From contig NC_009485.1 in assembly GCF_000015165.1 (NCBI RefSeq), positions 3,615,501 through 3,679,500 on the forward strand: a stretch of 64,000 nucleotides of DNA. The letters are read 5' to 3'. Position numbers and translations under genes: made by a program. A model generated the notes under the pieces. That model did not search any database, was not told where the DNA came from, and was given only the letters and a program-made list of their open reading frames with translations. Positions 55,273-62,445 of this stretch are shown here, piece after piece. Numbering within the stretch: position 1 is the stretch's first letter; each line of letters opens with the position of its first letter. This stretch comes from Bradyrhizobium sp. BTAi1. GTDB lineage: Bacteria > Pseudomonadota > Alphaproteobacteria > Rhizobiales > Xanthobacteraceae.

Positions 55273-55354
55273 CGTCATTGCGAGCGCCAGCGAAGCAATC
55301 CAGGGTTCGCACGAAGATTCTGGATTGCTTCGTCGCGTTGCTCCTCGCAATGAC
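55273..55354. repeat. Dispersed palindromic repeat (CGTCATTGCGAG family), copy 2
   Basis: CGTCATTGCGAG (55273-55284) pairs with CTCGCAATGACG (55343-55354); inside, CGAAGCAATCCAG pairs with CTGGATTGCTTCG. Same family as 37642-37732. It follows the polyamine-binding gene and ends nine bases before the stop of the convergent VOC gene. Confidence 0.75.
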
Positions 55355-55363
55355 GGCGCAGAA

Positions 55364-55741
55364 TCACGCCATCCGGTGCATCGCGCAGAGCTTGTTGCCG
55401 TCGAGATCGCGCAAGTATGCGAGATACAGCTTGCCGGCGGAGCCCTGGCGGATGCCGGGCGGTTCTTCGCAGGTCGTGCCGCCGGCTTCGAGGCCTGCTG
55501 CATGCCAGGCGTCGGCCTGCTCGGGCGAACTGCAGGAAAAGCCGATCGTGCCGCCATTGGCGGGGGTCGCCGGCTGGCCATTGATCGGCTTGGACACCGA
55601 GAAGACGCCGGTCGGCGTGAAATAGAAGATGCGGTGGCCGTCGACCTTGGCCGGCCTCACGCCCAACGTTCCCAAGAGCTTGTCGTAGAAGGCCTTGGCC
55701 TTGTCGAGGTCGTTGGTGCCGATCATGATGTGCGAAAACAT
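55364..55741 (-). CDS. VOC family protein (second)
   Basis: 125-residue VOC-fold protein; ATG at 55741 follows AGGGAGGA. Begins FSHIMIGTNDLDKAKAFYDK with the first ligand His, and ends with YLRDLDGNKLCAMHRMA. The final acidic ligand of metal-dependent members is replaced (KLCAM), so it may bind a ligand without metal catalysis. Substrate unknown. Convergent with the polyamine-binding gene across the repeat. Confidence 0.88.
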   Translation of the reverse strand: MFSHIMIGTNDLDKAKAFYDKLLGTLGVRPAKVDGHRIFYFTPTGVFSVSKPINGQPATPANGGTIGFSCSSPEQADAWHAAGLEAGGTTCEEPPGIRQGSAGKLYLAYLRDLDGNKLCAMHRMA

Positions 55742-55900
55742 GCGTGCTTGTCCTCCCTGAAGCTTCCGAACAGCTGTCGGATCGGAGGCCAAACTAGCGA
55801 GCGACGGCGGGGGAGGTAAGGTTTTTCTTTGAATAGGCCCACGAGAAGCAAATGATACTGGATGTCTGCTTCCTCGTGGTGGAATTTGGCTGTGTGCCGC

Positions 55901-56833
55901 TCAGCGCCAGCGCCGGTGCAGCCAGAGCCATTGCTCCGGATATTCGCGGATCCAGCTCTCGACCACGTTGGTGACCGCCTGCGTCGTGCCCTGGATGTCG
56001 ATCTGGCCATCGGCCGTCCGCACCGGCTTCACTTCCTCCGACAGTTCGGCGCGGAAGCGGTTGCCGGGCAGGCGGATGATACGGACGCCATGCACGGGGC
56101 ATTCGACCTGGCGCAGCAGGCGCGCGAGCATCGGGTTGGCGCGGGTCTTGCGGCCGAAGAACGTCACCTCGACGCCGCCGGTCAGGTACTGGTCGACCAG
56201 CATCGCGACATGCTGGCCGTTCTTGAGTGCCTCGCCGAGCCGCAGCGGGGCGTCGCGGCCGGCGGGGACGAGCGTGCCCATCTTGACCTGCCGCATCTCC
56301 TGGATGATGCGGTCGGCCGCGGCGATGTTGGGCCGGCGATACAAGATCGCGGTGTCGAGCTTGTGGGCGACGGCGGCGAGCGCGGGCATCTCCCAATTGG
56401 CGAGATGACTGGCGAAGATCAGCGCCGGCTTGCCGTCGAGACGGAGCTGATGAAACAACTCGTGGGTGCGCGGCGACAGCTCGATCCGGCTGCGCTCGGG
56501 ATGGGCCTCGTCGTAGTCCCAGATCTTGTCGAGATGGGCGAATTCGGCGCCGACGCGGCCGAGATTGTCCCATACGCCGGCGAGGATCGTCTCGATCTCC
56601 TCGGGCGACTTCTCCGGGAAAGCTCTCGTGAGATTGTCGCGGCCAATGCGCTGTTCGCGCAGCTTGGGGCCGATCCACTGCGCGATGCGCGCGAAGCGGT
56701 CGGCGGTCTTCTGCGGGTCGAAATAGCGCGTCGTTCTGAGCATGCCGACCGTCAGCCCGCCGACGGCGGAGGCCCCGAGCGACTTCACGGCCTGGCGGAT
56801 GACGAGCTTGGTCCGGAGGGGAATGAGACTCAT
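55901..56833 (-). CDS. lpxXL: Lipid A very-long-chain fatty acid acyltransferase LpxXL
   Basis: Membrane-associated lauroyl-acyltransferase (HtrB/LpxL) family protein, 310 aa. The catalytic HxxxxE is HLANWE in FASHLANWEMPAL. It lies 16 bases downstream of fabF1XL at the end of the acpXL operon, where rhizobia encode LpxXL, which adds the 27- or 25-hydroxy very-long-chain acid from AcpXL to lipid A. An ordinary LpxL role is less likely given the operon. An N-terminal membrane anchor is present (VKSLGASAVGGLTVG). Confidence 0.9.
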   Translation of the reverse strand: MSLIPLRTKLVIRQAVKSLGASAVGGLTVGMLRTTRYFDPQKTADRFARIAQWIGPKLREQRIGRDNLTRAFPEKSPEEIETILAGVWDNLGRVGAEFAHLDKIWDYDEAHPERSRIELSPRTHELFHQLRLDGKPALIFASHLANWEMPALAAVAHKLDTAILYRRPNIAAADRIIQEMRQVKMGTLVPAGRDAPLRLGEALKNGQHVAMLVDQYLTGGVEVTFFGRKTRANPMLARLLRQVECPVHGVRIIRLPGNRFRAELSEEVKPVRTADGQIDIQGTTQAVTNVVESWIREYPEQWLWLHRRWR

Positions 56834-56849
56834 CGATGCGACAGGCGGA

Positions 56850-58124
56850 TCAGGCCGGTTCGCGGGTCAGGATCAGCGAGGCGTTCTGGCCGCCAAACCC
56901 GAACGAGTTCGACATCACGGTGGTGACGCGCGCATCGCGCGCCTTGTTGCCGACCACGTCGAACAGGATCGCGGGATCCGGAACATCGAAATTGATGGTC
57001 GGCGGAATCCGCTGATGCTCCAGCGTGAGCAGCGAGAAGATCGCCTCCACCGCGCCGGCCGCAGAGATGGTGTGCCCGACCATCGACTTGTTGGACGAGA
57101 CCGGAATCCTGCTGGTGTAATCGCCGAACACGGCGGAGACGCCGACATATTCCATCTTGTCGTTCTCGGGCGTGGCGGTGCCGTGGGCGTTGATGTGGTC
57201 GATCTGCTCCGGCGCCATGCCGGCATCGGCCAACGCCTTGCGGATGCAGCCGATGATCGGCTTGCCGTCCGGCGAGGAGCGGGTGCGATGGAAGGAATCG
57301 GTCAGTTCGCCGCAGCCGGCGACGACGCCGAGGATCTTGGCGCCGCGCGCCACTGCCGCATCGTAGCTCTCCAGTACCAGCGCGCCGGCGCCCTCGGCCA
57401 TCACGAAACCGTCGCGGTTCTTGGAGAACGGCTTGGAGGCCGCCTGCGGCGGATCGTTCTGCGTCGACAGCGCCGACAGCAGCGAGAAGCGCACCAGCCC
57501 CTCCGGATTCACCGAGCCCTCGGTGGCCGCGCACAGCGCGACATCGGTCTCGCCGCGCCGGATGGCTTCGACACCGAGCTGGATCGCGGTCGCGCCGGAG
57601 GCGCAGGCGGTCGACAGCGAGATCGGCGACCCCTTGGTGCCGAACGTATCCGACAGCGAATCCGCGACCGAGCCGAACAGGAAGCGGTGGTGATAATTCA
57701 CGAACTTGCCGCCGCCGCAGACCCTCAGCAGGTCGTCATAGGTGAATTGCGTGCCGCCGACCTCGTGCGCGAGCTCCAGACGCTGCGGCCATTCTATCTC
57801 GACCGGCGCAACCGCGAGAAACAGCGGACCCGGGAAGTCACCCTTGGTGCCGATCCCGGATTGCGCGATCGCTTCTTCGACCGCCATGTGGCCGAGTCGT
57901 TCGGAGAGCCCTGTCGAGGTGAAAGGGGCGACCGGGACGAAATCGACGGTGCCGGCCATCGTGGTCTTCAGGCCGTCGATCGGAAAGCGCGTGATGGTGC
58001 GGATGCCGGATTCGCCGGCGACCAGCTTGCTCCAGTTCTCTGCTTTGCCGGCGCCGAGCGAGGTGACGATGCCCATCCCGGTCACAACCACGATGGGGCG
58101 TCCAAACTTGTCGCGTACACTCAT
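56850..58124 (-). CDS. fabF1XL: 3-ketoacyl-ACP synthase, FabF1XL type
   Basis: 424-residue KAS II-like condensing enzyme of the VLCFA operon, starting at ATG 58124. The catalytic triad is intact: C174 in STACASGA, H314 in NAHGTATP and H351 in SMVGHTISA, plus K346. Expected to extend the AcpXL-bound chain to C26-C28. It pairs with the FabF2XL-like partner 37 bases upstream. The usual alcohol dehydrogenase gene of rhizobial VLCFA operons is not between it and lpxXL. Confidence 0.93.
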   Translation of the reverse strand: MSVRDKFGRPIVVVTGMGIVTSLGAGKAENWSKLVAGESGIRTITRFPIDGLKTTMAGTVDFVPVAPFTSTGLSERLGHMAVEEAIAQSGIGTKGDFPGPLFLAVAPVEIEWPQRLELAHEVGGTQFTYDDLLRVCGGGKFVNYHHRFLFGSVADSLSDTFGTKGSPISLSTACASGATAIQLGVEAIRRGETDVALCAATEGSVNPEGLVRFSLLSALSTQNDPPQAASKPFSKNRDGFVMAEGAGALVLESYDAAVARGAKILGVVAGCGELTDSFHRTRSSPDGKPIIGCIRKALADAGMAPEQIDHINAHGTATPENDKMEYVGVSAVFGDYTSRIPVSSNKSMVGHTISAAGAVEAIFSLLTLEHQRIPPTINFDVPDPAILFDVVGNKARDARVTTVMSNSFGFGGQNASLILTREPA

Positions 58125-58161
58125 ATTGTCCCCCGTCGCGTATCCGTCGGCCGCGCCGCGC

Positions 58162-59364
58162 TCACTTGACTGATTCGACCAAGGCCATGCCTTCGCCGCG
58201 GTAATGGCCGGCACCGACCACGACGATCTGGGCCGGAGCCTGCTTCATCTCGATCTCGACGCCGGAGGAATCGCCCGGCGCAAACAGCGCGCCACGGGAT
58301 ATCGACAGCGCCGCAAGCGCAAGGCCGAGGGCGAAATGGGCTTCCATCGTATGGCCGAAGCGGGTTCCGCTCGATCGCACGGCGAAGGCCTTGTGTTGAC
58401 CGAGGAAGGCGCGCTCTTCCGAGGTCACGGGCTCGGCGCCTGTTGCGCCGGTGATGATGGCGCCGGGGGCTTCGTGGACGTCCAGCGCGGACCACAGCCG
58501 CTCCAGCGTGCCAGTCACGGCACCGGCTTCCTTGCGGCGGGCGCGATCGGCGACCACCTTGCTGAGCCGCGCCAGCGGCCTGGCACCGCGGGCCTCGGCA
58601 TGGGGCCTGGATTCCAGCACGAGGAATGCACCGGCCGATCCGAGCGCAAAGCCGGGATGCTCCTTGCGGTCCCAGACCGGGGCGAACTTGTTCTTCAAAT
58701 TGTAGTCGCCGAACTCGTACAGAACGAGCAGGTCCTTGCGCTCGCCATTATGCGAGCCGCCGACCAGCGCGATGTCGCTCTGGCCGCCGGCAATGCGCGC
58801 CAGCGCGATCTTGAACGCGTCGACGCCCGCGACCTCTTCGCCCATGAAGGTGCGCGAGGTGCCGCACACGCCATGCGAGATTGCGATGTTGCCGGCGAGC
58901 AGGTTGGAGAGCTGCGCCAGGAACAGGGTGGGGCGCAAATCGCTCATCAGCCGGTCGTTGAGAAAGCCCGGCGTACAATTGCCCTGCGCCTCGGCGTTGA
59001 GGATGTTGGTGTCGACCGAGATGTCGCGCTCGCCGCCACCGGCGGCGACGATCATGTCCATCCGGGACAGGATCTCCTTATTGCCTTTGAGGCCGGCGGA
59101 ATCCAGCGCCAGCCCGGCGGCATAGGTGCCGATGCGCTGCCACGCCTCCATCTGGCGCTGTTCCTTCTTGGGGATCTGCGCTTCCAGATTCACCTTGGCC
59201 CAGGGATGCACGATGTAGGGCGCGAAGCCCTGCTCGTCGACATTGATCCGGCCGGAGTTGAGGGCGTCCCAGTTCGCATCGAGGCCCTCGCCAAGCGAGG
59301 TCGCAAGCCCGATACCGGTGATCCAGACTTCGACGGGCTCGGCGGTCACGGCTGTCTCATTCAT
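58162..59364 (-). CDS. fabF2XL: Ketosynthase-like partner FabF2XL with altered active site
   Basis: 400-residue KAS-fold protein coupled to fabZ by a four-base overlap. It keeps a Cys (C167 in SHGVCGTSRT) and H338 (RFGHTMEA), but the first catalytic His (NAHGT in the partner) is absent: the site reads GAIITGATGAEP. The Lys before the second His is also missing (SSGTRFGH). The sequence is more divergent overall than FabF1XL. By analogy with KS/chain-length-factor pairs, it may form a heterodimer controlling chain length rather than condensing alone. Confidence 0.85.
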   Translation of the reverse strand: MNETAVTAEPVEVWITGIGLATSLGEGLDANWDALNSGRINVDEQGFAPYIVHPWAKVNLEAQIPKKEQRQMEAWQRIGTYAAGLALDSAGLKGNKEILSRMDMIVAAGGGERDISVDTNILNAEAQGNCTPGFLNDRLMSDLRPTLFLAQLSNLLAGNIAISHGVCGTSRTFMGEEVAGVDAFKIALARIAGGQSDIALVGGSHNGERKDLLVLYEFGDYNLKNKFAPVWDRKEHPGFALGSAGAFLVLESRPHAEARGARPLARLSKVVADRARRKEAGAVTGTLERLWSALDVHEAPGAIITGATGAEPVTSEERAFLGQHKAFAVRSSGTRFGHTMEAHFALGLALAALSISRGALFAPGDSSGVEIEMKQAPAQIVVVGAGHYRGEGMALVESVK

Positions 59365-59831
59365 CGCTGCAGGACCTGTTGCGGAAAGCCGACGCGCTGG
59401 GCGACGGCGTCCATGTGTCCGCGCAATTCCGGGTTGGGGAAGGGGACATGGCTAAACGTGATTGTCGCATTGGAGCGAAGCTTGCCGTCGACCTTCACGC
59501 GGGCTTCGGTGATGGCATAGCCGGAGCCCTCATGCAGCACATTGGCCTCGACGCTCAGCACCTCGCCGGGCGAGACGAAGCCGCGCATCTTGGCCTCCTT
59601 GACGGCAGCCAGGAACGGCATTCGCTCGAACTTCATCAGCGCAAGCAACAGCCATCCCGATGTCTGCGCCATCGATTCGATCAACAAAACGCCGGGCATG
59701 ATCGGGTAGCCCGGAAAATGTCCTTCGAAAATGGTGCTTTCGGTGGGAACCTTGGCTTCGACGGTGATGGTCTTCTCGTCCAGTCGGAGGTCGAGAATGC
59801 GGTCGATCAGCTGGAAGTACTCGATCTGCAT
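59361..59831 (-). CDS. fabZXL: 3-hydroxyacyl-ACP dehydratase of VLCFA operon
   Basis: 156-residue hotdog-fold FabZ. Active His and Glu in EGHFPGYPIMPGVLLIESMA, which is the classical FabZ motif. The C-terminal half is longer than E. coli FabZ. It lies nine bases after acpXL and overlaps the next ketosynthase gene. Acts in AcpXL-bound very-long-chain acid elongation. Confidence 0.92.
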   Translation of the reverse strand: MQIEYFQLIDRILDLRLDEKTITVEAKVPTESTIFEGHFPGYPIMPGVLLIESMAQTSGWLLLALMKFERMPFLAAVKEAKMRGFVSPGEVLSVEANVLHEGSGYAITEARVKVDGKLRSNATITFSHVPFPNPELRGHMDAVAQRVGFPQQVLQR

Positions 59832-59840
59832 GGCGGGCGC

Positions 59841-60122
59841 TCACGCGCCCTTGGCGGCGACCAGCTCGTCGATGCGGGCGCACAGGTTCTTCAGCACGAA
59901 ATACTGTTCGGTGCTGGCTTTGCCGTCGTTCACTTCCTGCGTCCACTTCTCGAGCGGCAGCTTGATCCCGAAGGCCTTGTCGATCGCGAACGCGATGTCG
60001 AGGAAATCGAGGCTGTCGATGCCCAGATCGTCGATGGCGTGGCTATCCGGCGTGATCGTGTCGCGCGGGATGTCGCAGGTTTCAGCGATGATCGTGGCGA
60101 CCTGATCGAATGTTGAGGACAT
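59841..60122 (-). CDS. acpXL: Specialised acyl carrier protein AcpXL
   Basis: 93-residue acyl carrier protein, starting at ATG 60122 (a GTG one codon earlier is less likely). The phosphopantetheine Ser is S37 in DDLGIDSLDFLDIAFAIDK. The later KLPLEKWTQEVNDGKAS and the length match AcpXL rather than FASII AcpP. Carries the very-long-chain hydroxy acid later placed on lipid A. First gene of the five-gene operon, so the promoter lies in 60123-60338. Confidence 0.95.
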   Translation of the reverse strand: MSSTFDQVATIIAETCDIPRDTITPDSHAIDDLGIDSLDFLDIAFAIDKAFGIKLPLEKWTQEVNDGKASTEQYFVLKNLCARIDELVAAKGA

Positions 60123-60338
60123 CACTAAGCCTTTGATATTTTTGAGCTAATCCGGAGAAGGGCAACGAGAGGACACCGCCCCCGGGGCGTCTGATGCGAG
60201 CCCTTTTACCCCCGTCGCCCAGGAGTCGTGTGCCCGTATATCGGAGCGCCGCGGTGAGTTCAATGGAGCCGGGCCGCTCGGTTGTGGCGGGATTGTGATG
60301 CCCTGTCTGGCCGCGGCGCCGCCGCTGGGATCAGCAGC

Positions 60339-60689
60339 TCACGGGGTGTAGGTCTCCGTGATGATGCGGGCGCAGTCGCGCCGTCCGGTCAGCAGGCAGT
60401 CCTGGGTCTTGCGCAGATCCGCAATGCTCATGGCCAGCCAGATGCCGATCGCGGTCAGCGCGATGGTAAAGGCGATCGCAGCGATATTGGCCAGGATGCG
60501 GTGACGGAAATCATCGGGCTGCTCGCGCGGCTGCTCATAGCGGGAGAGATCGAGCTGGAGCATCTCGCGCCGATGCAGCGGAACCGGCGGGCCGCCGCCC
60601 TCGACCACGCGCCGCGCCGGACCGCTGCGTGGCCGGAATGGCACCACGCGATGCTCTTCCTCCGCTGCGATGGGGCGCTGGGTCTTCAT
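60339..60689 (-). CDS. Small membrane protein of unknown function
   Basis: 116 residues; an N-terminal cytoplasmic part rich in Arg/Pro/Glu (EEEHRVVPFRPRSGPARR), a single membrane segment (ILANIAAIAFTIALTAIGIWLAMSI) and a short periplasmic tail with two Cys (TQDCLLTGRRDCARI). Not recognised. It lies just upstream of the acpXL operon on the same strand, with a 216-base gap, so co-transcription is possible but not shown. Confidence 0.75.
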   Translation of the reverse strand: MKTQRPIAAEEEHRVVPFRPRSGPARRVVEGGGPPVPLHRREMLQLDLSRYEQPREQPDDFRHRILANIAAIAFTIALTAIGIWLAMSIADLRKTQDCLLTGRRDCARIITETYTP

Positions 60690-60886
60690 GCCTCGACTCC
60701 GATGTGCTTTCTTAGCATGCAGGCGCAGCCTCTCACAAAGAAACTTTGCCGGGGTTGAGCTGCATCAGACGGGCCTGTCGCCCTGCGGATGTGTCGTGTC
60801 CGCCCCGTTTGGTGTAACGGTGGAACCCACGCGCCGGCGGTGCTGATCGCGCCCGAGGCGTCCGCGAAATCCGTTGGAGCCCACGC

Positions 60887-61513
60887 ATGGCCAATACCCG
60901 CGAGCCGCTGCTGCATCCCGTGCCGATCCTGTCGTTGCGACCGACGCAGATGACGGTCGGCATGCGCGAGGTGAAGGACAAGCGGGAGCGCTGGCGCGAG
61001 CACAAATCCCAGAAGAAGCAGGCCGAGCTGCTCGGCAAGCACATGATCCCCGTCGTGCTCGGTCCGGACAAGCGGCACTATGTCGTCGACCATCATCATC
61101 TGGCCCGCGCGCTGCACGATGAGGGTGTCAAGGATGTCCTCGTCAGCGTGATCGGCGATCTCTCGATGGTCGATCGCGACGGCTTCTGGAACGTGATGGA
61201 CAACAAGCGCTGGGTGTATCCTTACGACGCCAAGGGCGAGCGGCGGCATTTCAAGGATCTGCCGAAGACGGTGGCGGATCTGAAGGACGATCCGTTTCGC
61301 AGCCTCGCGGGCGAGCTGCGCCGCGCCGGTGGCTTTGCCAAGGACACGACACCGTTCAGCGAGTTTCTGTGGGCGGACTTCCTGCGCCGCCGGGTCAAGC
61401 GCAAGACGGTGGAGAGCCATTTCGCGGCGGCCATGGAGCATGCGCTGGCGCTCGCCAAGAGCCATGATGCCGTCTATCTGCCCGGCTGGTGCGGCCCGGC
61501 ATCGGACGACTGA
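60887..61513 (+). CDS. ParB-like nuclease-domain protein (ParBc_2 type)
   Basis: 208-residue protein with a ParB/sulfiredoxin-like N-terminal domain: VPILSLRPTQMTVGMREVK, then KHMIPVVLGPDKRHYVVDHHHLARAL, matching the ParBc_2 motif (VVDHHHLA). No helix-turn-helix of genuine ParB is visible, and the C-terminus (KRKTVESHFAAAM onward) is not a known partitioning dimer domain. It might be a nuclease or an enzyme of unknown role. Isolated gene on the plus strand, no ParA partner. Confidence 0.8.
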   Translation: MANTREPLLHPVPILSLRPTQMTVGMREVKDKRERWREHKSQKKQAELLGKHMIPVVLGPDKRHYVVDHHHLARALHDEGVKDVLVSVIGDLSMVDRDGFWNVMDNKRWVYPYDAKGERRHFKDLPKTVADLKDDPFRSLAGELRRAGGFAKDTTPFSEFLWADFLRRRVKRKTVESHFAAAMEHALALAKSHDAVYLPGWCGPASDD

Positions 61514-61530
61514 CCGGCTTAAGTCTCGGC

Positions 61531-62115
61531 CTACTTCGCCTTCGGCAACCGGCCCATCAGATAGAACTCGTCATTGGGCCGCATGCCCGTGACATTGGCG
61601 ATCCGGTTTGACAACGCGAAGAAGGCGGCGATCGCCGTGATGTCCCAGATATCGTCGTCGCTGAAGCCGTGGCTTGCCAGGGTCTTGAAATCGGCGTCGT
61701 CCACCGCCTGGGCCTCAAGCGCGACCTTCATCGCGAAATCGAGCATTGCGCGCTGCCGCGGCGTGATGTCGGCCTTGCGGTAGTTGATCGCGATCTGATC
61801 GGCGATCAGGGGATTCTTGGCGCGGATGCGCAGGATCGCGCCGTGGGCGATGACGCAATATTGGCACTGATTGGCGCTCGAGGTTGCCACCACGATCATT
61901 TCGCGCTCGGCCTTGGTCAGGCCGCCGTCCTTCTCCATCAGAGCGTCGTGGTAGGCGAAGAAGGCGCGGAACTCGTCCGGCCGGTGCGCGAGCGTCAGGA
62001 AGACGTTGGGCACGAAGCCGCTCTTCTCCTGCACCGCCAGGAGGCGGGTGCGGATGTCGTCGGGCAGCGCATCGATCGCGGGGACGGGGAAGCGGCTGAT
62101 GGCAGGCTGCGTCAT
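61531..62115 (-). CDS. Peroxidase-related AhpD-like protein
   Basis: 194-residue carboxymuconolactone decarboxylase/AhpD family protein, starting at ATG 62115. The redox site CQYCVIAH (CxxC and His) is intact, with the acidic Glu a helix before it. Related proteins are alkylhydroperoxidases or are of unknown substrate. Preceded by upstream in-frame sequence that need not be translated. Single gene, convergent with the ParB-like gene. Confidence 0.9.
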   Translation of the reverse strand: MTQPAISRFPVPAIDALPDDIRTRLLAVQEKSGFVPNVFLTLAHRPDEFRAFFAYHDALMEKDGGLTKAEREMIVVATSSANQCQYCVIAHGAILRIRAKNPLIADQIAINYRKADITPRQRAMLDFAMKVALEAQAVDDADFKTLASHGFSDDDIWDITAIAAFFALSNRIANVTGMRPNDEFYLMGRLPKAK

Positions 62116-62445
62116 GGCAACGGGTCCAGATTGGCGTTCGGGCGGCGAACCATAATCCATGACGGCGCGGGCGCAATGGCCGTCGGCTCAGTTCATCACC
62201 TCGACCGTCTCCGAGCGTCCCGCGACCAGGTCCCGACGCTCCGGCACGGCATCGAGCGCGATGCGGACCGGGGACGCGCTGCGCCAGCCGCACCCAGTTG
62301 AAAGGTCGGATTGACGTTGGCCAGCAGGCTCGCACTCTCGGCGCGCTCGCGATCCTCGATGCCGGCGGCGATGCTTTTGGATAAGGTCCTCCGTCCGTTG
62401 CTGTCACGACAGGCACGGCAGGGGTCCGGGCAGGCGGCCGCGGGC
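62116..62445. other. Intergenic region, no gene seen
   Basis: About 330 bases between the AhpD-like gene and the ATPase, both on the minus strand. The transcript of the ATPase ends here and the AhpD-like promoter must lie here. No clear repeat or hairpin was noticed. Confidence 0.5.
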
